This document shows, in pieces, positions 1-7,066 of a stretch of DNA of 64,000 nt. Both the position numbers and the translations under genes were made by a program. Numbering within the stretch: the first letter of the stretch is position 1; the number at the start of each line of letters is the position of its first letter. Under the pieces are notes generated by a model. That model made no database searches and was not told the origin of the DNA. It saw nothing but the letters and a program-made list of their open reading frames with translations. The DNA is from Opitutales bacterium (lineage in GTDB: Bacteria > Verrucomicrobiota > Verrucomicrobiia > Opitutales > UBA953), in the NCBI GenBank assembly GCA_030725715.1, contig JANRFG010000018.1, positions 1-64,000 of the forward strand, given 5' to 3'.

Positions 1-14
1 GTTTCTAGTCCGGC

Positions 15-656
15 GTGGCCACGAAACTCCTGCTTCTCGACTGTGATTCGACCCTCTCGTCCATCGAAGGGATCGACGAACTCGGCCGCCTGCGCGGGCC
101 GGAGACCTTCAAGGCCGTCGAGGACATGACCAACGCGGCCATGGACGGCGGTACGCCGATGGAGGCGATCTTCGCCAAGCGTCTCGACATCATCAAGCCG
201 ACCAAGGCCGAGCTGGAAGCGATCGGCGCGAAGTATATCGCAACCGTCGAGCCGACCGCGAAGGCCACGCTGGACAAGCTCCGCGCGGCCGGCTGGAAGA
301 TCGCCATCGTCAGCGGCGGCTTCACCCAGGCCATCCTCCCGCTCGCCGCTTATCTCGGTATCGAACGCGTCGAAGCGGTGATCCTCCGTTTCAATGCCGA
401 CGGCTCGTACGCCGGCTTCGACGAGACCTGCCCGACCTGCCGGTCCAAGGGCAAGAACGTCGTCGCCCGCCGCCTCCGTGCCGAGCACCAGGCCACGACG
501 GTCATCATGGTCGGCGACGGCGCCAGCGATCTCGAGGTCAAGGGCGACGCCGATAAGGTCATCGGTTTCGGCCGCTACGCCGTCCGCGCCAAGGTGAAGG
601 CCGGCGCGGATGCGTTTATCACGTCGCTGGCGGAGTTGCCGGGCGTGGTAGGCTGA
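15..656 (+). CDS. serB: Phosphoserine phosphatase-like HAD hydrolase
   Basis: A 213-residue HAD-superfamily phosphatase of the SerB type, expected to release serine from phosphoserine in the last step of serine biosynthesis in the cytosol. The nucleophile motif DCDST is at residues 9-13, the motif II stretch SGGF at 100-103, a lysine at about 145, and the metal-binding GDGASD at 167-172, all as in SerB. A CPTC pair at 139-142 lies in the core between motif II and motif III and is unusual; it could bind metal or form a disulfide. The start is GTG at 15 and the upstream region is outside the window. The HAD assignment is firm; substrate specificity is inferred from family likeness. Confidence 0.85.
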   Translation: MATKLLLLDCDSTLSSIEGIDELGRLRGPETFKAVEDMTNAAMDGGTPMEAIFAKRLDIIKPTKAELEAIGAKYIATVEPTAKATLDKLRAAGWKIAIVSGGFTQAILPLAAYLGIERVEAVILRFNADGSYAGFDETCPTCRSKGKNVVARRLRAEHQATTVIMVGDGASDLEVKGDADKVIGFGRYAVRAKVKAGADAFITSLAELPGVVG

Positions 657-703
657 GAGACAAGCAAGTAGATGCAGGTGCAAAGGTGAGAGATAATCCT
701 GAG

Positions 704-729
704 GTAGGGACGTGATCACCATCACGTCC
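704..729 (-). repeat. CTACC palindromic element, copy 1
   Basis: Read on the minus strand it has arms GGACGTGAT and ATCACGTCC around the loop GGTG, followed by CTACC. The stem is a perfect 9 bp. It belongs to the same family as the elements at 801, 842, 993, 6287 and 6466. Confidence 0.75.
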
Positions 730-800
730 GTTAGCCAATCAGTGTAAGGATTTCATAGGACTGGCTAAGGCCCGGTTTCTTCCGGGCCTCGGTTTCGAAC

Positions 801-829
801 GGATGCGATAGTGATCGCATCCCTACCCC
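801..829 (+). repeat. CTACC palindromic element, copy 2
   Basis: Arms GGATGCGAT and ATCGCATCC form a perfect 9-bp stem around the loop AGTG, followed by CTACCCC. Compared with copy 1 the arm bases differ but both sides changed together, which preserves pairing. Confidence 0.8.
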
Positions 830-841
830 AAGACAGCGCTA

Positions 842-868
842 GGTCAGCACGCAGTGCTGACCCTACCC
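842..868 (+). repeat. CTACC palindromic element, copy 3
   Basis: Arms GGTCAGCAC and GTGCTGACC form a perfect 9-bp stem with the 3-base loop GCA, followed by CTACCC. The same sequence occurs again at 6466-6491, 5.6 kb away. Confidence 0.8.
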
Positions 869-992
869 AAGGCAGAGGAAGTAACTCAAAGGGAAACCGG
901 ATGAATGGCTGCGGGCATTTCTTTCGGGTCTCAGGTCTCGGGAGCATCACCTGCCACCCGCCACCCGCCACCTGAAAGTGTTCGGTCCGCTA

Positions 993-1018
993 GGACAGCA
1001 CGTGGTGCTGTCCCTACC
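993..1018 (+). repeat. CTACC palindromic element, copy 4
   Basis: Arms GGACAGCAC and GTGCTGTCC form a 9-bp stem with loop GTG and trailing CTACC. It differs from copy 3 by a compensated base pair. Confidence 0.8.
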
Positions 1019-1112
1019 TTCACGCCACTATCATTCCCCAACCGCCAACCGCTAACCGCTAACACCTTCCTCACTCCTTGCCATCCTTAGCCCGTTATCC
1101 ACTCTATCATAC

Positions 1113-1940
1113 ATGCGCTGCCTCCTCCCCCTGCTCGCTTTCGCCACGGTGTTCGCCGCCGATGCCCCTGCCCCGCTCCGCGTGTTCCTCCGTTGCGGTC
1201 CGAAGACCCATGGTCCCGGCGACCATGACCACCCGGCCTTCGCGCGCGACTGGCAGCCGCTGCTGACGCAGGCCGGCATGAAAGTCTCGATCGGCGACGC
1301 CGATGCCAAGGGCGTGCAGACCTTCCCGTCCGACGAAGAACTCGCGCGCACCGACGTGCTCGTCATCCACCGCCAGGGCGGCGGCGACTTCAAACCCGAC
1401 GAACGCGCCCGCGTGGAGAAGTTCGCCGCGCGCGGCGGCAGCTTCGTCGTGATCCACGCCGGCGCCGTCGCCGGCAACAATGCGTCGGCCGACTTCTACA
1501 AAGATCTCGTCGGCGGCTCCTGGCGTCAGAAGGTGACCAAATGGCGCGAAGGTCCCATGCAGCTCAAGTTCGTGGACAATGGGCACGCCATCTCCAAGGG
1601 CGTCGCCGACTTCGGCATGAAGGACGAGATCTACTACGACATGGACCTGCGCGCCGACATCCATCCGCTCGCGACCGCGCCGACGCCGAAGAAGGTCGGC
1701 GACGGCTTCGAAGCGCAGACGCAGATCTGGACTTATGAGAAGCCCGGCGCGCAGCGCGCGTTCGTCTTCATTCCCGGCCATACCTACGTGAACTTCAGCC
1801 GGACCGACGTGAAACTCCTGCTCTTCCGCGGCATCGCCTGGGCGGGACGCCACGCCAACCCGCAGGCCTTCGATCAGGCCGCGAGCATGCAGATCTGCGT
1901 CTTCCCGGTGCCTCCCTCGACCGAGCCGGCGAAGAAGTGA
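1113..1940 (+). CDS. ThuA-like domain secreted protein
   Basis: A 275-residue protein with an N-terminal signal peptide (hydrophobic residues 3-15, likely cleaved after AFAA or FAAD) and a ThuA-like fold, a glutamine-amidotransferase-like family named from trehalose utilisation and common in verrucomicrobia and planctomycetes. Visible family traits are VFLRCGPKTHG near the mature start, a DVLVIHRQGGGDF strand around residue 90, GGSFVVIHAG at about 120, and the late F-FIPGHTYVNF block. The exact reaction is unknown; family members are often linked to sugar or glycan degradation. No sugar genes adjoin it, so the context gives no help. It is convergent with the next gene. Confidence 0.8.
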   Translation: MRCLLPLLAFATVFAADAPAPLRVFLRCGPKTHGPGDHDHPAFARDWQPLLTQAGMKVSIGDADAKGVQTFPSDEELARTDVLVIHRQGGGDFKPDERARVEKFAARGGSFVVIHAGAVAGNNASADFYKDLVGGSWRQKVTKWREGPMQLKFVDNGHAISKGVADFGMKDEIYYDMDLRADIHPLATAPTPKKVGDGFEAQTQIWTYEKPGAQRAFVFIPGHTYVNFSRTDVKLLLFRGIAWAGRHANPQAFDQAASMQICVFPVPPSTEPAKK

Positions 1941-1944
1941 CGTC

Positions 1945-1977
1945 AGGGGTAGGGGCAGGGGTAGGGGTAGGGGCAGG
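1945..1977 (+). repeat. Five-run GGGG tandem motif (possible G-quadruplex)
   Basis: Directly after the stop codon of the ThuA-like gene there are five GGGG runs (1946, 1952, 1958, 1964, 1970), each separated by TA or CA. A related C-rich counterpart (CCCCGGCCCTGG and TAGCCCTAC) follows at about 2030-2050, so the two sides could also pair as a long imperfect hairpin between the convergent genes. Confidence 0.65.
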
Positions 1978-2054
1978 TTGAACAGGCACGAGCATGTCTG
2001 CTGTCGTAACTTTATTCGTTACTAGCCCCGGCCCTGGCTCTAGCCCTACAACGC

Positions 2055-2576
2055 CTAGCAAGCCAAGATCTCGCGGATCTTCGCGCGGCGATAGCGGAAG
2101 ATTCCTTCCACCTTCTTCTTCACGAACGGATAGGCGACCTCGCCGAACGGCCAGAGCGGCAGTTTGTACAGCACCTCGTCGTCCATGCGGGTCTTGCCGC
2201 CTTCGTCGGCGAACGTATGCGTGTGGAACCAGACAGCGTAAGGGCCCTTGAGCTGTTCGTCGGCGAAGGCGTAAGGCGGATCCCAGTGGGTGATGCGCGT
2301 GCGCCAGCCGAACGGGATGCCGTTGAGCGAGAGGCTGTAGTCGATCAGCGTGCCCTGCTTCATCGCGATCGGCAGCGGAGTCTTGATGCGGAAGCTCAGT
2401 TCCGGCGGCGTGATCGCCTGGAGGTTCTCGGCCTTGGAGAAGAACTCGAAGACTTTCTCGATCGGTAGCGGCAGGACCGTGCTCTCGAAGTAACGATGGA
2501 CCCCCGTGGGCAAGGAGTTCGGTTTCGCGAGATGGTCGCGGCGGTGGGCGCGGATGACGTCGCTGTAATCGGACAC
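2055..2576 (-). CDS. SRPBCC-superfamily (START-like) protein
   Basis: About 173 residues from the GTG at 2576; the reading frame extends further to 2693 but the extra N-terminal part is arginine/proline-rich and looks non-coding. The protein shows the SRPBCC/polyketide-cyclase-like pattern: an early strand with LPLPIEKVFEFFS, AENLQAITPPEL, then the ligand-pocket strands and a long C-terminal helix ending FRYRRAKIREIL. Such proteins bind small hydrophobic ligands; which one is unknown. A TTGACA box lies upstream on the minus strand (2624-2619). The gene is divergent from the next hypothetical gene. Confidence 0.75.
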   Translation of the reverse strand: MSDYSDVIRAHRRDHLAKPNSLPTGVHRYFESTVLPLPIEKVFEFFSKAENLQAITPPELSFRIKTPLPIAMKQGTLIDYSLSLNGIPFGWRTRITHWDPPYAFADEQLKGPYAVWFHTHTFADEGGKTRMDDEVLYKLPLWPFGEVAYPFVKKKVEGIFRYRRAKIREILAC

Positions 2577-2692
2577 GGGAGGGGGCGTTGGGAGCAAACT
2601 GGCTTGCCCTCGGCGGGGTGTCAATAGACCCCTCGGGGAAAGGGCTTGCCGAGGGGGCCGGTCGGGTTTCCCTTGGGTCATACCCATTTCCA

Positions 2693-3193
2693 ATGGCCTC
2701 CCCCCATTCTCGTCGCCGGACCACTGGCGCCTTCGGCAACAACAAGCCCCGCGACATCAAGCGCGACTTCAGCCGTCCCGAGCCCACCCCGGTCGACACC
2801 ACCCCGCGGGAGCCTTCCTTCGCCGACAAGCTCATCACCTTCTCCCAGCCCATCCTTGAGCAGGCCGGCGGCAACCACACCGCCGCCAAGGGCGCGATGA
2901 ACGTCGCCATCCTCATCTGGAACGCCGCCATCGAAGGCGACGCCAAGATCGCGGAAGCCAAGACCCGCCTGGCCAGCCTCCCCGGCGCCACGGCTGAGCA
3001 GGTCGAAGAACTCGTCACCACCATGGTGGCCCGCAAAGCCGAGCTCTACCCCGAGGAGAAGCTCGTCGTGACCAATTTCATCCTCAAGTTCAGCCACAAG
3101 CAGGGCGCCCAGTTCCGCGTCTCGGCGGTCAACATCAACCCGGAAGGCGTCAAGAAAGCCGACCTTTCGGACATGGTGAAGGTCACGGCCTGA
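2693..3193 (+). CDS. Hypothetical protein, 166 aa
   Basis: I do not recognise this family. The start is taken as ATG 2693 because the upstream in-frame extension (to 2588) overlaps the divergent gene's promoter region and reads as low-complexity sequence. The first 40 residues are basic and polar (SRRRTTGAFGNNK), then a predicted helical block DKLITFSQPILEQAGG, an alanine-rich region, a helix with EQVEELVTTMVARKAELYPEEK, and a C-terminal block FILKFSHKQGAQFRVSAVNINPEG. No signal peptide or membrane segment. It ends 54 bases before pyrC and could be co-transcribed with it, although pyrC has its own TTGCAG box. Confidence 0.65.
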   Translation: MASPHSRRRTTGAFGNNKPRDIKRDFSRPEPTPVDTTPREPSFADKLITFSQPILEQAGGNHTAAKGAMNVAILIWNAAIEGDAKIAEAKTRLASLPGATAEQVEELVTTMVARKAELYPEEKLVVTNFILKFSHKQGAQFRVSAVNINPEGVKKADLSDMVKVTA

Positions 3194-3247
3194 GGTCCGC
3201 GTTTTCCCATTTGCAGTCGGCTGGCTTGAAGTCTGATTGGATGACGC

Positions 3248-4594
3248 ATGAACACCGTCGTCCTCCGCAACGCTGAGATCATCAACGAGGGCCGTCGCTT
3301 CCACGCCGACGTGCTCATCCGGGCCGGTCGCATCGAGCGCATCGGCGTCATCCCCGCCGGCACCCCGGCCGACCAGGAGTACGACCTGACCGGCAAATTC
3401 CTCGTCCCCGGCCTGATCGACGACCAGGTGCACTTCCGCGAACCCGGCCTGACGCACAAGGCCTGCATCGCCAGCGAAGCCCGCGCGGCCGTCGCCGGCG
3501 GCGTGACTTCGTTCATGGAGATGCCGAACACGAATCCTCCGGCGGTCACGCACGAGGAGCTCGCCAAGAAATACGCGGTCGGCGCGGCCACCTCGGTCGC
3601 CAACTACTCCTTCTTCTTCGGCGCCACCAACTCCAACGTCGAAGCCATCAAGGGCATCGACCCGCGTACCGTCTGCGGCGTGAAGGTCTTCATGGGCTCC
3701 TCCACCGGCGACATGCTCGTCGACCAGGTCGCCACCCTCGAAGGCATCTTCCGTCACTCCCCCACCATCATCCTGACGCACTGCGAGGACACCCCGCGCA
3801 TCAAGGCCGCCGAGGCCGCCGCCAAGGCCAAGTGGGGCGATGACGTCCCCGCCGCCGAACACCCGCGCCTGCGCGACGTCGAAGCCTGCTACGCCTCCTC
3901 CTCGATGGCGGCCGAACTCGCCCGCCGTCACGACGCGCGGCTGCATATCCTGCACATCACCACGGCCAAGGAACTCGCGCTCTTCAGCAGCTCGCCGCTC
4001 AAGGGCAAGCGCCTGACCGCCGAAGCCTGTGTGCACCACCTCTGGTTCTCGGACGCCGACTACGCCCGCCTCGGCCACCAGATCAAGTGCAACCCCGCCA
4101 TCAAGACCGCCGCCGACCGTGATGCGGTCCGCGCCGCCGTGGCCTCGGGCGTCATCGACGTCATCGCGACCGACCACGCCCCGCACACTTGGGACGAGAA
4201 AGCGCAGACCTACTTCAAGGCTCCGTCCGGCCTGCCGCTGATCCAGCATTCGCTGCTCATCCTCGTGGAGCTCGCCCGCCAGGGCGCGTTCACGCTCGAG
4301 ACCGCCATCCAGCGCGCCTGCCATGCGCCGGCAATCCTCTTCGGCGTCGAGAAGCGCGGGTTCATCCGCGAAGGCTATTGGGCCGACCTCGTGGTCGTCG
4401 ACCCCGCCAAGCCCCAGCCCGTGACGAAGTCCGGCCTGCTCTACCAGTGCGGCTGGTCGCCCTTCGAAGGCCACACCTTCGGCAGCAGCATCGAACTCAC
4501 CTTCGTCAACGGCGTCTGCGTCTACGAGAACGGCCAGGTCCGCGCCGACGCCCCGAAGGGGATGAGGCTGACGTTTGACGGGAACCGCCGCTGA
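3248..4594 (+). CDS. pyrC: Dihydroorotase
   Basis: A 448-residue amidohydrolase that closes carbamoyl-aspartate to dihydroorotate in pyrimidine synthesis. It has the PGLIDDQVHFREPG block near residue 57, TNPPAV, a metal-bridging lysine region GVKVFMGSSTG near 140, LTHCED near 178, HILHITT near 238, and the ATDHAPHT block near 310. The usual D-x-H-x-H metal motif reads D-Q-V-H here, so the first histidine is replaced by Gln. I recall this DDQVHFREPG form as typical of one dihydroorotase subclass (for example in Bacteroidetes), so it is probably active. A TTGCAG box at 3211-3216 lies 31 bases before the start. Confidence 0.9.
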   Translation: MNTVVLRNAEIINEGRRFHADVLIRAGRIERIGVIPAGTPADQEYDLTGKFLVPGLIDDQVHFREPGLTHKACIASEARAAVAGGVTSFMEMPNTNPPAVTHEELAKKYAVGAATSVANYSFFFGATNSNVEAIKGIDPRTVCGVKVFMGSSTGDMLVDQVATLEGIFRHSPTIILTHCEDTPRIKAAEAAAKAKWGDDVPAAEHPRLRDVEACYASSSMAAELARRHDARLHILHITTAKELALFSSSPLKGKRLTAEACVHHLWFSDADYARLGHQIKCNPAIKTAADRDAVRAAVASGVIDVIATDHAPHTWDEKAQTYFKAPSGLPLIQHSLLILVELARQGAFTLETAIQRACHAPAILFGVEKRGFIREGYWADLVVVDPAKPQPVTKSGLLYQCGWSPFEGHTFGSSIELTFVNGVCVYENGQVRADAPKGMRLTFDGNRR

Positions 4595-4606
4595 AGGGCG
4601 GCGGCA

Positions 4607-4800
4607 TAGATGACTGAGTCGATGGCAGATGACAGATGGCTGAATCGATGACAGTTGGCGGATGCCAGAGAGGAAAACTGGGCTGACAAGGAAGCGGGCT
4701 TACAAAACGCCTATCTCCTTAACCCATCCGCCTCCCTGCCTTTGAATCTCAGCCATCCATAATCGATTCAGTCCTCTGCCATCTGTCCTCTTCTTGTCCC
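4607..4800. repeat. Reiterated-word imperfect inverted repeat after pyrC
   Basis: The left arm carries GATGGCTGAATCGATGACAG (4635-4654) and neighbours such as GATGGCAGATGACAGATGG. The right arm carries AATCGATTCAGTCC (4761-4774) and CTGCCATCTGTCC, which are reverse complements of the left-arm words. The same 20-base word recurs with two changes at 9010-9029. No gene is seen here. Confidence 0.65.
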
Positions 4801-4801
4801 C

Positions 4802-4831
4802 TTGCCAGCATGCCAGCCTGCCCCCTAGTTT
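4802..4831 (+). promoter_or_regulatory. Putative tgt promoter, leaderless type
   Basis: TTGCCA at 4802-4807, a 17-18 base spacer, then CTAGTT/TAGTTT at 4825-4831, ending 6-7 bases before the GTG start. The box overlaps a TGCCAGCATGCCAGCCTG repeat word, so the match may be fortuitous. Confidence 0.35.
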
Positions 4832-4837
4832 CGGGCC

Positions 4838-5980
4838 GTGTTCACCCTGCTTAAGACCGATATGACGACGGCCGCGCGCCTCGGCGTCCTGAAGACCCCC
4901 CATGGGGAGGTCCGCACGCCGGTCTTCATGCCGGTGGGCACCCAAGCCACGGTCAAAGGCCTCTCGCCCCAGCAGGTCGCCGAGACGGGCGCCCAGATCC
5001 TGCTCAGCAACACCTACCACCTGAACCTGCGTCCGGGCCGCGAGATCGTCCGCGCCGCCGGCGGCCTCCACAAGTTCATGCACTGGGACAAGCCGATCCT
5101 GACCGACAGCGGCGGCTTCCAGGTCTTCTCGCTCGCGAAGCTCCGCACGATCACCGACGAGGGCATCCATTTCAGTTCCCACCTCGACGGCAACAAGCTG
5201 TTCCTCGACGTGAAGGACTGCTTCGACATCCAGGACGCGCTGGGCTCGGACATCGCGATGGTGCTCGACGAATGCCCGCCCTACCCGTGCGAACGCGCCG
5301 CCTGCGAAGTCGCCGTGACCCGCTCCATCCGCTGGGCGAAGGAGATGCTCCAGCTGGCCAAGGACAGCGGCTTCCTGGCCTCAGGCCGTCACCTCTTCTG
5401 CATCAATCAGGGCTCGGTCTACGACGACCTCCGCATCCGCTGCGCCGAAGAACTCGGCGGCCTCGATTTCCCCGGCCACGCCATCGGCGGCGTCAGCGTC
5501 GGCGAACCCGAAGAGCACATGCTCCATCAGGTCGGACTCGTCGCGCCGCTCCTGCCCAAGGACAAGCCCCGCTACGTCATGGGCGTCGGCACCCCGCCCC
5601 AGCTCCTCCGCATGGTCGCGCTCGGCGCCGACATGTTCGACTGCACGATGCCGACCCGTATCGGTCGCCACGGCGGCGCGTTCACGCCCGACGGCCCGAT
5701 CAGCGTGAAGCATCTCCGCTACAAGGAAGACCACCGCCCGCTCGTCGAAGGCATGGACAACTACACCTGCCGTCACTTCTCGTGCGCCTACCTGCGACAC
5801 CTCCATCACGCCGGCGAACAGCTCGGCGGCACCTTGCTCGCGCTGCACAACATCCACTTCCTGCAGGACCTCATGGCCCAGGCCCACGCGCACATCGCCG
5901 CGGGCGACTTCGCCGCGTGGTCCAAAGCCTGGTGCGAACGCTACGAAGCCGGCGCGAAGGACGAGATTCCGGCGGACTAA
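4838..5980 (+). CDS. tgt: Queuine tRNA-ribosyltransferase (TGT)
   Basis: A 380-residue tRNA-guanine transglycosylase that exchanges G34 for the queuosine precursor preQ1 in tRNAs for Asp, Asn, His and Tyr. The catalytic aspartates are visible as TDSGGFQ (D90) and DMFDCTMPTR (D268), and VGTPPQLLRMV precedes the latter. The C-terminal zinc site is odd: in place of C-x-C-x-x-C the protein has M306, N308 and C311, with H337 retained, so two of the four expected ligands are missing. C316 nearby might substitute. The start is GTG 4838, with a TTGCCA box at 4802-4807 and a weak -10 at 4825-4831, leaving almost no leader. It appears to be transcribed alone. Confidence 0.92.
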   Translation: MFTLLKTDMTTAARLGVLKTPHGEVRTPVFMPVGTQATVKGLSPQQVAETGAQILLSNTYHLNLRPGREIVRAAGGLHKFMHWDKPILTDSGGFQVFSLAKLRTITDEGIHFSSHLDGNKLFLDVKDCFDIQDALGSDIAMVLDECPPYPCERAACEVAVTRSIRWAKEMLQLAKDSGFLASGRHLFCINQGSVYDDLRIRCAEELGGLDFPGHAIGGVSVGEPEEHMLHQVGLVAPLLPKDKPRYVMGVGTPPQLLRMVALGADMFDCTMPTRIGRHGGAFTPDGPISVKHLRYKEDHRPLVEGMDNYTCRHFSCAYLRHLHHAGEQLGGTLLALHNIHFLQDLMAQAHAHIAAGDFAAWSKAWCERYEAGAKDEIPAD

Positions 5981-6003
5981 AGACGACCGATACGTCCTTC
6001 TCG

Positions 6004-6127
6004 GGTGTCGGGTCTCGGGCCTCAGGTCCCAGGTTCAGGTCTTCAGGTTCGGGTGTCAGCCCCGGGTCCTGCACCTGAACCTGAACTGCCGAACCAGATA
6101 CCCGGCGGCCGAGACCTGAGACCTGAA
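6004..6127. repeat. Reiterated-word inverted repeat (GGTCTCAGGTT family)
   Basis: Words such as GGGTCTCGGG, CCTCAGGTCCCAGG and TTCAGGTCTTCAGG on the left pair imperfectly with CCTGAACCTGAAC and CCGAGACCTGAGACC on the right. A related word, GGGTCTCAGGTCTCGGG, is at about 926-942. Confidence 0.6.
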
Positions 6128-6286
6128 AGGGATTCACCCCACCCACGCACACCATGACGTGACGCGGCCCCGACCCTACCCGATCCCGGAGCCGATCGCC
6201 GATGGCTGAAATGCCGAAACCAGCATGACTGATGCCCCGATGGCCGTCACCCGTCACCTTGCATGCAGGCTACTCGGTCCGAATGC

Positions 6287-6313
6287 GGATGCGATGTCAT
6301 CGCATCCCTACCC
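6287..6313 (+). repeat. CTACC palindromic element, copy 5
   Basis: Arms GGATGCGAT and ATCGCATCC form a 9-bp stem with loop GTC, then CTACCC. The arms are identical to copy 2 at 801 but the loop differs. Confidence 0.8.
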
Positions 6314-6465
6314 TTGGGCTCCCGCCACCAGCCACCCGGAGCTGCCACCCGCCACCTGAATTGCGTCTCATCCATTCAGCCCTCAACGCAGTCCTCTATT
6401 CAGTCCTCTCACAGGATACCTCTATGTCGTGACGCGGTCCCGACCCTACCCGAGGCGACAGACTA

Positions 6466-6491
6466 GGTCAGCACGCAGTGCTGACCCTACC
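6466..6491 (+). repeat. CTACC palindromic element, copy 6
   Basis: An exact second copy of the element at 842: arms GGTCAGCAC and GTGCTGACC, loop GCA, then CTACC. Confidence 0.8.
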
Positions 6492-6543
6492 TCGAGACAG
6501 ACACCCCCCCTTGCCCACGTGCCAGCGTGTCAACGTGCCCCCT

Positions 6544-6564
6544 CGCGAAGGCTGCGCCTTCGCG
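6544..6564. other. Hairpin abutting the iscA-type gene end
   Basis: A perfect 9-bp stem, CGCGAAGGC with GCCTTCGCG, around a TGC loop. It begins one base after the iscA-type stop codon when read on the minus strand, so it may stabilise or end that transcript, although no T tract follows. The GCCTTCGC arm recurs in the hairpin at 19693-19733. Confidence 0.5.
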
Positions 6565-6933
6565 CTAAAGCGAGAAACTCTCGCCGCAGGAACAGCTGGC
6601 CTTGGCGTTGGGATTGGAGAATTTGAAGCCGCCGCCGATCATCTTGTCGGAATAGTCCAAGTGGGTGCCGCGGAGATAGAGGGCCGACTTCGGATCGACC
6701 AGGACCTCGACGCCGGCGGAGCGGACCAGGATGTCGGCCGGCTTGGCCTCGCCGACGAAACGCATCTTGTAGGACAGCCCGTTGCAGCCGCCGCCGGAGA
6801 TCGCCACGCGCAGGAAACGGCCTTGGGCCTCGCGGGCCGCCAAAGCGAGGACTTTACCACCGGCCGGAGCCGTCAGGCGGATCAGGCGCTCATCGGCGAC
6901 GCGCGGACCGGCGGCTGGTGCGGAAGTATCCAT
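6565..6933 (-). CDS. HesB/IscA/ErpA-type iron-sulfur carrier
   Basis: A 122-residue A-type iron-sulfur carrier that accepts Fe-S clusters and passes them to target enzymes. The three conserved cysteines are visible: GGGCNG at C50 and CSCG at C114 and C116 near the C-terminus. The N-terminal 15 residues are alanine/proline-rich and look disordered. It stands alone rather than in an isc or suf cluster. A TTGTCT box at 6970-6965 and CATGTT about 8 bases before the ATG suggest a very short leader. Which member (IscA, ErpA or SufA) it represents cannot be told from sequence alone; ErpA-like is plausible. Confidence 0.88.
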   Translation of the reverse strand: MDTSAPAAGPRVADERLIRLTAPAGGKVLALAAREAQGRFLRVAISGGGCNGLSYKMRFVGEAKPADILVRSAGVEVLVDPKSALYLRGTHLDYSDKMIGGGFKFSNPNAKASCSCGESFSL

Positions 6934-6976
6934 CTCCGCCCAACATGAGGCCAGCCCCCACGAAAGACAAGCCGCC

Positions 6977-7021
6977 AGCCTGTTTCACGGGCCTGATGCT
7001 GACCGGCCCTCAAAACAGGCT
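6977..7021. promoter_or_regulatory. 45-base hairpin between divergent promoters
   Basis: Outer arms AGCCTGTTT (6977-6985) and AAACAGGCT (7013-7021) and inner arms GGGCC (6989-6993) and GGCCC (7005-7009), with a symmetric 3-base internal loop on each side. It lies exactly between the -35-like box of the iscA-type gene on the minus strand and the -35 box of tRNA-Val on the plus strand, so it may be an operator, a cruciform or an insulator. Confidence 0.5.
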
Positions 7022-7051
7022 TGCCCGCCGCCCTCCCCGGAGGGTTATGAT
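7021..7051 (+). promoter_or_regulatory. Putative tRNA-Val promoter
   Basis: TTGCCC at 7021-7026 and TATGAT at 7046-7051 (five of six consensus bases) with a 19-base spacer; the mature tRNA starts at 7067. Confidence 0.45.
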
Positions 7052-7066
7052 GCTGGTCCGGGTCAC

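Larger units (their letters stand above)
657..1112. other. Repeat-filled intergenic region downstream of serB
   Basis: About 456 bases with no convincing gene. It contains four members of a palindromic element family (708-729, 801-829, 842-868, 993-1018), a stretch of CCACC-CGCCACC words near 945-975 with a GTCTCAGGTCTCGGG word just before it, and tandem AACCGCTA-like words at about 1040-1062. A TTGCCA box at 1078-1083 followed by CTCTAT at 1102-1107 could be the promoter of the next gene. Confidence 0.7.
5981..6564. other. Repeat-filled intergenic region between tgt and the iscA-type gene
   Basis: 584 bases without a convincing gene. From 6004 to 6127 there is an imperfect inverted repeat built from the words GGTCTCAGG, CAGGTTCAGG and TTCGGG on the left and their complements (CCTGAACCTGAA, GAGACCTGAGACC) on the right. 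Two perfect CTACC palindromes follow (6287-6313 and 6466-6491), plus two degenerate CCGACCCTACCC members at about 6153-6180 and 6423-6451, CATTCAGCCCTC/ATTCAGTCCTC words at 6380-6415, and a 9-bp hairpin at 6544-6564. Confidence 0.65.

Noticed and set aside
2678-4474. A 598-codon minus-strand open frame opposite pyrC
   Set aside because: Antisense shadow of pyrC; composition is Asp/Gly/Val-rich and no motif is visible.
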